Part shown: positions 53,505 through 61,082 of the stretch, one piece after another
Numbering within the stretch: position 1 is the stretch's first letter
Layout of the letters: every line of letters starts with the position of its first letter
Assembly (NCBI GenBank): GCA_026398275.1
Contig: JAPLTF010000032.1
Span: 166,731 to 230,730, forward strand
Source of the DNA: Verrucomicrobiota bacterium
Lineage (GTDB): Bacteria; Verrucomicrobiota; Verrucomicrobiia; Chthoniobacterales; Terrimicrobiaceae
DNA: 64,000 nucleotides
Direction: 5' to 3'
The notes under the pieces: model-generated
The model's database searches: none
Seen by the model: only the letters and a program-made list of their open reading frames with translations
Told to the model about the DNA's origin: nothing
Position numbers and translations under genes: made by a program

Positions 53505-54179
53505 TTACCTCGAGGTGTTGAGATGCGGAATCGAGATTTCACCGATGTCCCGATTCAGAAAATCCGCGAGGAGCCTGCTCGCCCCGGGGTCGGTCAGGCT
53601 CAGGACCAGTAGTTTTTTTCTCCGGTGGGCGAAATACGAAATCACCTGCTCGTTGTGGGTTTGGTAGGACCGGATGTAGACGTCGCGGTCGAACGGGGCG
53701 GTCTGCTCGCCATAGATCAAGTCGTGCGCCTTTAAGAAAAAGCCATCGAAGTTATAGTTGATCGTCGCCAGGTTCTGCCGGGATTTTTCACTGCGGCCAG
53801 CAAGCAGTTTTCGAGTAAACCTCACATAGGAATCAAACCATTCCTCGGGCGATTCCCGTATGGTTAAAATGAATTTTGCACTGGGAAATGCATTGTCCAT
53901 CGCCTGGAAGGTAAAGTCGAGGCTGAACGGAATGTCTTGAAACGCATCATACTTCCGACAGAAGCGGATAAGCTTTCGAAAATCCCTCTGCGCCCAGTCG
54001 AAGATCATCCGCTCCGCCGGGATCTGGGGAGCGAGCTTGTATCCCAGGGATTCAAAAAGTGCCGCAACGGACGTTGTGCCGGTTTTGTTCGCGCCAATGC
54101 AAAAAACTTTTTCCCGTGGACGCCAGCCGCGCAGGGATCGTGCAACAGCCCCCAGCAAAGATTGTGACTCATCGCTCAT
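53505..54179 (-). CDS. Sulfotransferase-like protein
   Basis: 224 residues. VFCIGANKTGTTSVAALFES holds a P-loop-like PAPS-binding motif, and KFILTIRESPEEWFDSYVRF the second conserved segment with its Arg and Ser. These fit the bacterial sulfotransferase family known from glycan loci. It starts five bases after Wzt (ATG 54179). Confidence 0.78.
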   Translation of the reverse strand: MSDESQSLLGAVARSLRGWRPREKVFCIGANKTGTTSVAALFESLGYKLAPQIPAERMIFDWAQRDFRKLIRFCRKYDAFQDIPFSLDFTFQAMDNAFPSAKFILTIRESPEEWFDSYVRFTRKLLAGRSEKSRQNLATINYNFDGFFLKAHDLIYGEQTAPFDRDVYIRSYQTHNEQVISYFAHRRKKLLVLSLTDPGASRLLADFLNRDIGEISIPHLNTSR

Positions 54180-54184
54180 GCTTT

Positions 54185-55381
54185 TTAATCGCAAGCTATC
54201 CGGACCGGGACATCAGGAGTGAGAAACGCAGCGTTCAGTGCCTTGTATCGGTTAAGGGTTCCGTTGGGGTAGAACACCCAGGATTCCCGCGCGCCGGAGT
54301 GGAGGAGGTGGTGGGCGTCGGTCTCGGCTTGGGCCGGGGATTTCGTGGAGGAAATCACCGTGACTGAAATATCGGGGGCCGCGCTCCACGACGGCTCGGT
54401 GCGGAGTGTGCCCAGGCGCGACGAGGAAACCCACCCCACATCGACAGCCACATGTCCGGCCGGCGTTTCCACGGGAACGCCGAAAACGAGGCGGCCACCT
54501 TCCATGTGTTCCAGGAGGATCTCCGCCATGCGGCCGCACCGCAGACCGTGGCGGCTTTCCGGCATTCCGGGCAGGAGTCCTCCGGCGCTTTTCATCCCCA
54601 GAACCCCGAGGTAGCGCTCGGTAACATCCGCCACCGACCCCCTCGCCACGAGCCTGCCATCATCGAGCAAAATGGCGGAGGTGCACAATTTCTCCACACT
54701 CTGGACCGAGTGGCTCACGAAGAGCACGGTGACTCCGGTGTTTTTAATTTCCTCAATGCGATTCAGGCATTTTTCCTGAAATTTCGCATCCCCGACCGCG
54801 AGCACCTCGTCCAGAATCAGAATCTCCGGATCCAGATGCGCCGCCACCGCGAAGGCCAGCCGCACGCGCATCCCGCTGGAATACCTCTTGACCGGCGTGT
54901 CCATGAAATCCTGGATTTCGGCAAATTCGACGATCCGATCATAGCGGCTCCGGATCTCATGGTCCTTCAAACCGAGGATGCTGCCGTTCAGGAACACATT
55001 TTCTTTCCCGGTCAGTTCAAAGTTGAACCCCGTGCCGACTTCCAAAAGGCTCGCCAGCCTCCCGTGCAGGAATGCTTTTCCGGTCGTGGGCGCCGTGATC
55101 CGGGAAAGGATCTTGAGCAGGGTCGATTTGCCGGATCCGTTGCGCCCCATGATTCCGACGATATCGCCCCGCTCGATTTCGAAGTTCAGGTCCTTCAGTG
55201 CCCAGAAATCATGCGGGGTGGGCATCCGGTCTGTTGCCTTCTCGAAGATTGACGCATGCGGGTCCGGCTTCCCGAGCTTCCGGTAAACCCAGCTTTCAAT
55301 CTGGTCCACCAGCATCTGACGGTTGATCACGCCGAGGCGATACTTCTTCGAAAGGTTTTCTGCGCGGACGACAACAGGCAT
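54185..55381 (-). CDS. wzt: Wzt-type polysaccharide ABC transporter ATP-binding protein
   Basis: 398 residues. Walker A GRNGSGKS (79-86), signature YSSGM (167-171) and Walker B ILILDEVLAVGD (187-198) define the ATPase. The ~140-residue C-terminal part (from about 260) is where Wzt proteins bind the modified end of the chain and so choose which glycan is exported. It does not look like a familiar Wzt domain. The partner is the permease 85 bases upstream. Confidence 0.88.
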   Translation of the reverse strand: MPVVVRAENLSKKYRLGVINRQMLVDQIESWVYRKLGKPDPHASIFEKATDRMPTPHDFWALKDLNFEIERGDIVGIMGRNGSGKSTLLKILSRITAPTTGKAFLHGRLASLLEVGTGFNFELTGKENVFLNGSILGLKDHEIRSRYDRIVEFAEIQDFMDTPVKRYSSGMRVRLAFAVAAHLDPEILILDEVLAVGDAKFQEKCLNRIEEIKNTGVTVLFVSHSVQSVEKLCTSAILLDDGRLVARGSVADVTERYLGVLGMKSAGGLLPGMPESRHGLRCGRMAEILLEHMEGGRLVFGVPVETPAGHVAVDVGWVSSSRLGTLRTEPSWSAAPDISVTVISSTKSPAQAETDAHHLLHSGARESWVFYPNGTLNRYKALNAAFLTPDVPVRIACD

Positions 55382-55466
55382 GGATGAGAGGGAGGTAGAG
55401 ACCGGAAATTTGAAGGGCGAAAAGGTTAAGAAGGAAGGGAGGGCCGCAGGCGCGTTCGTTGCTCTT

Positions 55467-56351
55467 CTAGATCATATCCACACAAGTGCGCTCCATTTTA
55501 TTGAAGAGCGCGAGCCCCAGGAGCAGCACAACGAGGCTCACGACCATGCTCACGCCAATCTGCCAGAGGTAGACCGTACCCTGCCCCATGAAAGCGTAAC
55601 GGAACGCCTCGATGATGAAGACCATCGGGTTCAGCGCGAAGAGCCAGCGGTATCCCTCCGGCACCGTGCTCAGTGGATACGCCACGCAGCTCGCATACAT
55701 CCACAGCTGCATGAAAAATCCGAGCATGATCTGCAGGTCGCGAAAACGTGTCGTCACCCCGGAGACCAGGCAGCCCACACCGAGCCCCAGCGCCCCCATC
55801 TGCAGGATCAGCACCGGCAGGACAATGATCCGCCATCCCATCGCGATATCCGCCCCCTGCAACAGATAGTAAACGTAGAAAAACAGAAACAGCACCATCT
55901 GCATCCCGAAGCCGATAAGGTTTGAGATCAGCTGCGAAATCGGGACAGCTAGTCTCGGAAAGTAGACCTTGTCGAAAAGCCCGGAGTTCGAAGTGAACGT
56001 CGCGGCCGTTTGGGTGACACAGCTGTTGAAGTAGCTCCAACAAACCGTGCCGCCCAGAAAGAAGAGCATCGGCGGAATGTCGCCGGTCGAAATCTTGGCA
56101 ATCTTGTTGAAAACCAGCGTAAACATCAGGCTGGTGAAAAGAGGCTGGAGAACATACCAGAGCGACCCCAGCACCGTCTGCTTGTAGCGGGACACAAAAT
56201 CCCGATGGACGAACCGGAGGATCAGGTCCTTGTATTCCAGCAACTCCTTCCACGGGAAATGCAGCACACTTCGATGGGGCAAAATCACAGTCGTCCAGTA
56301 GACGGACTCATTGGCTCCCTCGCTCTTAAGAGATTTTTCTGCGTTTAGCAT
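55467..56351 (-). CDS. wzm: Wzm-type polysaccharide ABC transporter permease
   Basis: 294 residues, ABC-2 membrane component. Six hydrophobic segments follow the cytoplasmic start with RDFVSRYKQTVLGSLWYVLQ, the common Wzm signature. With Wzt it should export the undecaprenyl-linked glycan across the inner membrane. The start may be GTG 56375 or ATG 56351; the latter is used. A dispersed repeat lies directly upstream, in the place of the promoter region. Confidence 0.87.
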   Translation of the reverse strand: MLNAEKSLKSEGANESVYWTTVILPHRSVLHFPWKELLEYKDLILRFVHRDFVSRYKQTVLGSLWYVLQPLFTSLMFTLVFNKIAKISTGDIPPMLFFLGGTVCWSYFNSCVTQTAATFTSNSGLFDKVYFPRLAVPISQLISNLIGFGMQMVLFLFFYVYYLLQGADIAMGWRIIVLPVLILQMGALGLGVGCLVSGVTTRFRDLQIMLGFFMQLWMYASCVAYPLSTVPEGYRWLFALNPMVFIIEAFRYAFMGQGTVYLWQIGVSMVVSLVVLLLGLALFNKMERTCVDMI

Positions 56352-56390
56352 ATGTTCGCTCACTTCCCGCTCCACCGCTTATTGGTTGGA

Positions 56391-56457
56391 TTTTTTTGTG
56401 ATTCTTTGTGCCTTTTTGTGGCAATGATATGGCGGAAATCATCCGGCCAGCGGCCGG
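56391..56457. repeat. Dispersed repeat A, left arm and hairpin
   Basis: An arm with TTTTTTGTGATTCTTTGTGC and CTTTTTGTGGCAA is followed by the hairpin CCGGCC-AGC-GGCCGG (56443-56457). Ten bases later the yoeB gene ends. Same arrangement as at 57471-57589. Confidence 0.75.
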
Positions 56458-56467
56458 GAAGAGCAAC

Positions 56468-56737
56468 TCAGTAGTGGTAGCGAGCCTGGGCGAAAAGAAT
56501 TCGTTCGCCGGAGATTTTATATACCAACCTGTGTTCCTGCGTGATTCTCCGTGACCAAACCCCGTTTCCCAGATTCCGCAGAGGCTCGGGCTTTCCGATT
56601 CCGGAGAAGGGATCGCGGCGGATGGCTTCTATCAGGTCAAAAACCTTGAGCGCGGTTTTTCTGTCTTTCGCAACCCAGTGGGCGAGATCCTCAATAAAAT
56701 CGCGGTCGAAAACCAACTCCCACTCCGGCGGGTTCAT
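56468..56737 (-). CDS. yoeB: YoeB/Txe-family toxin
   Basis: 89 residues. DPFSGIGKPEPLRNLGNGVW and then SRRITQEHRLVYKI and ARYHY at the C-terminus are the YoeB core and its catalytic Arg and C-terminal His-Tyr. YoeB is a ribosome-dependent mRNA interferase. It overlaps yefM by ATGA. A near-identical 3' fragment lies at 57638. Confidence 0.9.
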   Translation of the reverse strand: MNPPEWELVFDRDFIEDLAHWVAKDRKTALKVFDLIEAIRRDPFSGIGKPEPLRNLGNGVWSRRITQEHRLVYKISGERILFAQARYHY

Positions 56738-57009
56738 GTCAGACCAACCCGGGCCCGCAACTGATCGGTCGCAAGGGATTCTCCCCCGCTATTCTCCAGA
56801 CGCAATAGAGCGGAGAGCAGGCGGCGGGCATTGGCCGGGGAGCGCAGCAAGTGGGCTGTTTCCTGGATTCCCTCCCATTCCTCCAAGGGCAGGAGCACGA
56901 CGGATTCGGTTCCCCGCCGGGAAATGACAACTGGCTCCCGCGTGGCCACCGCTTGGTCCCAAACGCTTGCGAGATGCTCTCTCGCTTCAGTGTAGGTGAT
57001 TGCACTCAT
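56734..57009 (-). CDS. yefM: YefM-family antitoxin
   Basis: 91 residues. ITYTEAREHLASVWDQAV and VVISRRGTESVVLLPLEEWE are the Phd/YefM DNA-binding core, followed by a C-terminal toxin-binding helix. The ATG at 57009 is used; a strong palindrome lies just upstream. First gene of a coupled antitoxin-toxin pair. Confidence 0.9.
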   Translation of the reverse strand: MSAITYTEAREHLASVWDQAVATREPVVISRRGTESVVLLPLEEWEGIQETAHLLRSPANARRLLSALLRLENSGGESLATDQLRARVGLT

Positions 57010-57016
57010 GGTGAAA

Positions 57017-57050
57017 CCTGTAACACTGGACAGGAATACTGTCCATGTTA
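57017..57050 (-). promoter_or_regulatory. yefM-yoeB promoter and operator palindrome
   Basis: On the minus strand TGGACA (57045-57040), 17 bases, TACAGG, then seven bases to the ATG. The perfect palindrome TGGACAG-GAATA-CTGTCCA (57027-57045) extends outwards to TAACA and TGTTA. It fits the operator recognised by YefM/YoeB for autorepression. Confidence 0.55.
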
Positions 57051-57130
57051 TTTCCCTCATCCGGCAAATGTTTTTGTCTGGGCGACTGCGGCTGGAGCCA
57101 TCGGCATTCGCAGGCCGGAGGGGATGGGGA

Positions 57131-57202
57131 CTATTGCTCCGCGATGAGGTTCCACTCCCGCTCCAAGCCGAGTTCGGCCACCCAGCGAAGAATGTGATGA
57201 GA
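57131..57202 (-). pseudogene. C-terminal remnant of a TA partner gene
   Basis: Directly after the small gene's TAA the same frame reads RWVAELGLEREWNL and ends at a TAG. Such an ending resembles the C-terminus of DUF6036-like or related nucleotidyltransferase partners. The rest of the gene is missing, and yefM lies just beyond. Low certainty because so few residues remain. Confidence 0.35.
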
Positions 57203-57361
57203 TTAATCTCCTGCATAGCCCGTCACGAAAATCCTGCGTGTTCTGGCCTCCAAGGCGGCCTCGCTCCAGTCCGGATGCAACGACCTCAGGCCGCTTTTTT
57301 TGATATCCCAAGCCGTTTTGTAAAGAGACAGCGCGGTTTCGAGCCGCCGGGCCGGGGACAT
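57203..57361 (-). CDS. Small hypothetical protein, possible orphan antitoxin
   Basis: 52 residues: MSPARRLETALSLYKTAWDI followed by LHPDWSEAALEARTRRIF. The type is common as the short first gene of nucleotidyltransferase pairs. The partner is reduced to a 23-residue remnant downstream. A perfect palindrome GATCAGA-ACGA-TCTGATC on the minus strand (57385-57368) is just before its ATG and may be its operator. Confidence 0.5.
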   Translation of the reverse strand: MSPARRLETALSLYKTAWDIKKSGLRSLHPDWSEAALEARTRRIFVTGYAGD

Positions 57362-57470
57362 TTTCCTGATCAGATCGTTCTGATCTCCTCCGCTTTCTTT
57401 TGGTGGGGGGTCATGGGGGGGGAGAGGGAGGGAATGGAACACTGAAGCGTGAAGGCGGGCCTGGTTGGCT

Positions 57471-57589
57471 TTTTTTGTGAACTTTTGTGCCTCTTCGCGG
57501 CTAAAATATCGTGAATATGTCCGGCCGTGGGCCGGCTGGAATATTCAGCAGGGTTGGCCACGAAGAGGCACGAAAATGCACGAGAAAAG
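57471..57589. repeat. Dispersed repeat A, complete element
   Basis: Left arm (ACTTTTGTGCCTCTTCGCGG), hairpin CCGGCC-GTG-GGCCGG (57521-57535), right arm (TTGGCCACGAAGAGGCACGA). It fills most of the gene-free stretch 57362-57637 between the small orphan gene and the yoeB fragment. Confidence 0.8.
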
Positions 57590-57637
57590 AATGGGGTTGG
57601 CCGGGATTCCGGTCGCGGGGCTTCGAAGTATGGCAAC

Positions 57638-57721
57638 TCAGTAGTGGTAGCGGGCCTGGGCGAAAAGGATTCGCCCGCCGGAAACTTTGTATGCCAGCCT
57701 GTGTTCCTGGGTGATTCTCCG
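57638..57721 (-). pseudogene. yoeB: yoeB 3' fragment
   Basis: About 27 residues, RRITQEHRLAYKVSGGR then ILFAQARYHY, nearly the same as the end of the YoeB at 56468. The reading frame before it is not YoeB. The nucleotide match continues into the sequence just downstream of the stop (ACTCAGTAGTGGTAGCG), so this is a duplicated 3' end. Confidence 0.8.
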
Positions 57722-57734
57722 CAGTCTGGAGGCC

Positions 57735-58172
57735 CTATGAGTGGTAGGATAAAATACTAAATTTTCCAAACACTTGAAAATCCGCACCATTGTTGCTGAT
57801 GATGGTTGAAATTCCATGGGAGGCACAAGAGGCCGCCAGCAGGGTGTCAAGAAGTCGCTTGCGTCCGAGCCGATGGTCTCTCAACCACGCGATCCATGTG
57901 GTCACGGTCTCCCCATCGGGGTATATCCGAAGAACCTCGCGAGCTTGCCACCAGTATTCGGCCCTCGCCAGTCCATCATCCATGGACAAAGGCTCTTTCA
58001 TGCGTTTTGCATCGGTAACGACATGGACAAATTCGGCCAGAATCTGGGGAGCCACGGCCAACTCGTGGCCTTCGTCCAAAAGGCGATTCAGCAGGCCGTC
58101 GGCAGGCTTGTGAAAAATATGGTCGCGGATTTCAAGCGCCACCAAAAAATCGGTGTCAATCGCGTGCGTCAT
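57735..58172 (-). CDS. vapC: PIN-domain toxin (VapC-like)
   Basis: 145 residues. MTHAIDTDFLVALEIRDH holds the first Asp, APQILAEFVHVVTDAKRM the Glu, and LGRKRLLDTLLAASCASHGI the later Asp. It overlaps the antitoxin gene by 17 bases. The yoeB fragment abuts its 3' end. Confidence 0.83.
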   Translation of the reverse strand: MTHAIDTDFLVALEIRDHIFHKPADGLLNRLLDEGHELAVAPQILAEFVHVVTDAKRMKEPLSMDDGLARAEYWWQAREVLRIYPDGETVTTWIAWLRDHRLGRKRLLDTLLAASCASHGISTIISNNGADFQVFGKFSILSYHS

Positions 58173-58398
58173 GGAGCATTTCCCCAAGCAAATCTTCGTC
58201 CCTGCTGATCGGCTGCAACGGACCGCCGACACTCGCCGGACGACGATTGCGCAGCGTCGTTTTCCTCAAAATAAATCGCTGGTGGTAATCTTCCATGGCG
58301 CGACGAATTAATTCCGAAGCGCTATTTCCAACCTGTTTGGCATAAATCGAAAAATCACGGTAAATCGGATCGGATACATTAACAGTGATGGTCTTCAT
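58156..58398 (-). CDS. vapB: Ribbon-helix-helix antitoxin (VapB-like)
   Basis: 80 residues. MKTITVNVSDPIYRDFSIYA followed by NSASELIRRAMEDYHQ is an RHH fold. A basic C-terminal stretch (LRKTTLRNRR) precedes a probable toxin-binding tail. The open frame extends far upstream through the regulator gene; the ATG at 58398 is right behind a promoter. Confidence 0.82.
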   Translation of the reverse strand: MKTITVNVSDPIYRDFSIYAKQVGNSASELIRRAMEDYHQRFILRKTTLRNRRPASVGGPLQPISRDEDLLGEMLHDARD

Positions 58399-58401
58399 GC
58401 A

Positions 58402-58439
58402 TGTCAGTGTATTTATCCCTGAAGGAATGTCAACTGACA
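58402..58439 (-). promoter_or_regulatory. vapB promoter with inverted repeat
   Basis: On the minus strand a perfect TTGACA (58433-58428), 16 bases, TACACT (58411-58406), then seven bases to the ATG. The arms TGTCAGT (58402-58408) and ACTGACA (58433-58439) overlap the two boxes and may be an operator. Confidence 0.5.
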
Positions 58440-58565
58440 GAGAAGGGGAATGGGGCGCGCAGGGCAGGCTGCCGCCTTTGGTCATCAGCGGGAAATTTCC
58501 ACTGGTCCATGCAGAATTTTTTACTATTTTTCCTGTTTCCCACAGGCCTGCGCCACCTTGGCGCT

Positions 58566-59105
58566 CTAAGTCACCAGAAATTTCAATATCCAGGGCATCA
58601 TCTTCTGCCCGCGCTCCATCCAGTGCTTGAGCCGGTCGATCCTTTGAAACGCCACCTTGCGCTCCTTCGGGTCCATCTCCTCCGCGAGGCTCTCCATCCG
58701 CTCTACCCGCTGCAGCGCCCGCTCCAGGCGTGGCTTCAATTCGTCCCGGATAAAGGACGTCGCAAATTTGCTCAGCTCCAGGTCGGCCACGTAGTGGTCC
58801 CTCCGCTCTCCCGGAGCGTAAACCACCTTCACCGCCCCGACGGACCTCAGCAGCTTCAGCCCCTGGCTCGCAGCCCCGAGGCTGATCTGCAGACGCTCCA
58901 TCAGGTCCTCCATCGACAGCGGACGCGTCGCAACAAAAAGCAGCCCGTAAATCTCCCCGACCGATTTCGGCAGGCCGATCACCTTGAAAAAGTTGATAAA
59001 CATCTCGATCGCCTCGATGTCCAACTCGCTCAAGCGCACCTCCTCCCGAACCGCCTTGTCGGCAATGGAACTCATCTGATCCGCCCATTCAACCGCATCC
59101 GTCAC
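58566..59105 (-). CDS. GbsR/MarR-family transcriptional regulator
   Basis: 179 residues from a GTG. After an N-terminal helix, GLPKSVGEIYGLLFVATRPL and SMEDLMERLQISLGAASQGL form the winged helix-turn-helix of GbsR-type regulators. GERRDHYVADLELSKFATSF is the wing and dimer region. It stands alone upstream of the TA cluster and the glycan operon and could control the latter, but its binding site was not found. Confidence 0.8.
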   Translation of the reverse strand: MTDAVEWADQMSSIADKAVREEVRLSELDIEAIEMFINFFKVIGLPKSVGEIYGLLFVATRPLSMEDLMERLQISLGAASQGLKLLRSVGAVKVVYAPGERRDHYVADLELSKFATSFIRDELKPRLERALQRVERMESLAEEMDPKERKVAFQRIDRLKHWMERGQKMMPWILKFLVT

Positions 59106-59151
59106 AAGTTTTCAATAAAAAATGAAAGGAATATTGCCTTTGAAGCCAGTT

Positions 59152-59490
59152 TCACCCGAGCCCGCGCTCCTCGACATCGTCTTCATCCCAGCCGAGGACA
59201 TGGCCGATTTCGTGGAGGAGGGTGGTGCGGACCTCGTCTTCGAAGGAGAGTTCCTCCTCGTCGGCGTAGGCCTGGATATTTTCCAGCCAGAGGCGGATGC
59301 GGGCGACCGGATCCTCGTCGAAGTAGCCGAGGGTGTCGAACTCGATGCCGTCGGCGACATCCTGCGGGGACGGGTGTTTTTCGATGAGGACGGGGACCTC
59401 GCGGATCACCTTGCGGACGGGTTCGGGCAGCGCGGAGATCGTTGCAGCGACCTCAGCCTCTGCTATCCTGAGAAGTTCCGGCCAGTCCAT
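59152..59490 (-). CDS. Small zincin-like metallopeptidase family protein
   Basis: 112 residues. TTLLHEIGHVLGWDEDDVEE contains the HExxH zinc motif and matches the possible-metallopeptidase (DUF1025) family. The first half has FDTLGYFDEDPVARIRLWLE. The ATG at 59490 is used, divergent from zwf with 56 bases between. Substrate unknown. Confidence 0.78.
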   Translation of the reverse strand: MDWPELLRIAEAEVAATISALPEPVRKVIREVPVLIEKHPSPQDVADGIEFDTLGYFDEDPVARIRLWLENIQAYADEEELSFEDEVRTTLLHEIGHVLGWDEDDVEERGLG

Positions 59491-59508
59491 GGGCTCCAAC
59501 CTTCCCGG

Positions 59509-59537
59509 TTGAAAGGCATGTGGCAAACGGATAATAC
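59509..59537 (+). promoter_or_regulatory. Candidate zwf promoter
   Basis: TTGAAA (59509-59514), 17 bases, TAATAC (59532-59537), nine bases before the zwf ATG. The predicted transcript would have a leader of only a few bases. Confidence 0.4.
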
Positions 59538-59546
59538 GCACGCACC

Positions 59547-61082
59547 ATGTTGAATTCCGCCATCCAGATAAACCCGCTCCGCGAGGGGTTGGGAGGCCGG
59601 GCCACGCCCGAGCCATGCACGCTGGTGATTTTTGGCGCGACCGGCGACCTCACGCACCGCAAGCTGGTCCCGGCGCTCTACAACCTCGCGGCGGACGGCG
59701 CGCTGCCTCCGGCGATGGGTGTCGTGGGATTTGCGCGGCGGGACAAGACCGATGAAATCTTCCGCAGCGAACTCGAGGAGGCCGCGCGGAAGTATTCGCG
59801 TCAGAGCATCAACGACGAGCTCTGGAAAAGCTTTGCGTCATCGATCTGCTACCACCGCAGCGGGTTCGATGACCTGGCCGGCTACGAGTCGCTGGCGAAG
59901 CGGCTGGATGAATTGGACGCCGCGCGGGGCACGCGCGGCAACCGGCTGTTTTACCTTGCTGCCGCGCCCGACCAGTTTGAGGTGATTCTGGAAAACCTGC
60001 GCAAGAGCGGGCTGAACCGGGGTGCGAATGGCGGGTGGTCGCGGGTGATTGTGGAGAAGCCGTTCGGCACCGACCTCCCGAGCGCGCGGCAACTGAATAC
60101 TCTGGTGGAAGGCGCATTTCCGGAAGCGGACACCTACCGCATCGACCACTACCTGGGAAAGGAGACCGCGCAGAACATCATGGTTCTGAGGTTTGCCAAC
60201 GCCCTGTTCGAGGCGATGTGGAACGCGCGCTACATCGACCACATCCAGATCACCGCCAGCGAACCGCTCGGGGTCGAGGGCCGCGCCGGATACTACGACA
60301 AGTCGGGAGCCCTGCGCGACATGGTGCAGAACCACCTGCTCCAGCTCCTGTGCCTCACAGCCATGGAGCCGCCGGCAGGGCTGGATGCGGACGCAATCCG
60401 CGACGAGAAGGTCAAGGTCCTCCGCTCGCTCCGCCCGATCGAGGGAAGCGACGTCTCGAAGTATGTCATCCGGGGCCAGTATGGGGCGGGGGCGATCAAT
60501 GGGAAACGCGTCGCCGCCTATCGCGACGAGGCGAATGTGGACCCGGAGTCGATGACGGAAACGTTCGTCGCGCTCCAGGTCAACGTCGACAACTGGCGGT
60601 GGGCGGGGGTTCCGTTTTTTGTCCGTGTCGGCAAGCGGCTTCCCAAGGGCGGAACCGAAATCGCCGTGCATTTCAAGAGCGTGCCGCCGGTGCTTTTCAA
60701 GGCCACGGGCGAGGCGGTGGATGACAACGTGCTCGTCATCCGCATCCAGCCGGACGAGGGGGTCTCGCTGCGGATGAGCGCAAAGATGCCAGGGTCGAGC
60801 CTGCGGATCGAGCCGGTGAAGATGGATTTCCATTACGGCACCAGCTTCGGGAAGGCGACCCCGGAAGCCTACGAGCGCCTCCTGCTCGACGCCATGAGCG
60901 GCGACCCCACGCTGTTCGCGCGGCGCGACGAGGTCGAGGAAGCGTGGAAGTTTGTGGATGCCATCCGCGAGGCATGGATCGCCAACCCCGAGGACCTCAC
61001 ATTTTATTCGTCCGGAAGCTGGGGACCGGCCGAGGCGGACGAGCTCATCAAGCGCCACGGGACAACATGGAGGCGGCTGTGA
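59547..61082 (+). CDS. zwf: Glucose-6-phosphate 1-dehydrogenase
   Basis: 511 residues, normal length. LVIFGATGDLTHRKLVPALY (NADP binding), RIDHYLGKE (the catalytic motif) and VRVGKRLPKGGTE are clear. It makes 6-phosphogluconolactone and NADPH at the entry to the oxidative pentose phosphate pathway. It is followed by opcA, which overlaps its end; this pairing is known in cyanobacteria and actinobacteria. Confidence 0.96.
   Translation: MLNSAIQINPLREGLGGRATPEPCTLVIFGATGDLTHRKLVPALYNLAADGALPPAMGVVGFARRDKTDEIFRSELEEAARKYSRQSINDELWKSFASSICYHRSGFDDLAGYESLAKRLDELDAARGTRGNRLFYLAAAPDQFEVILENLRKSGLNRGANGGWSRVIVEKPFGTDLPSARQLNTLVEGAFPEADTYRIDHYLGKETAQNIMVLRFANALFEAMWNARYIDHIQITASEPLGVEGRAGYYDKSGALRDMVQNHLLQLLCLTAMEPPAGLDADAIRDEKVKVLRSLRPIEGSDVSKYVIRGQYGAGAINGKRVAAYRDEANVDPESMTETFVALQVNVDNWRWAGVPFFVRVGKRLPKGGTEIAVHFKSVPPVLFKATGEAVDDNVLVIRIQPDEGVSLRMSAKMPGSSLRIEPVKMDFHYGTSFGKATPEAYERLLLDAMSGDPTLFARRDEVEEAWKFVDAIREAWIANPEDLTFYSSGSWGPAEADELIKRHGTTWRRL

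Noticed and set aside
56391..57637. Small open frames across the dispersed repeats (for example those with ATKRHE-like peptides)
   Set aside because: The same short peptide recurs at every repeat copy in varying frames and so reflects the repeat, not a protein.
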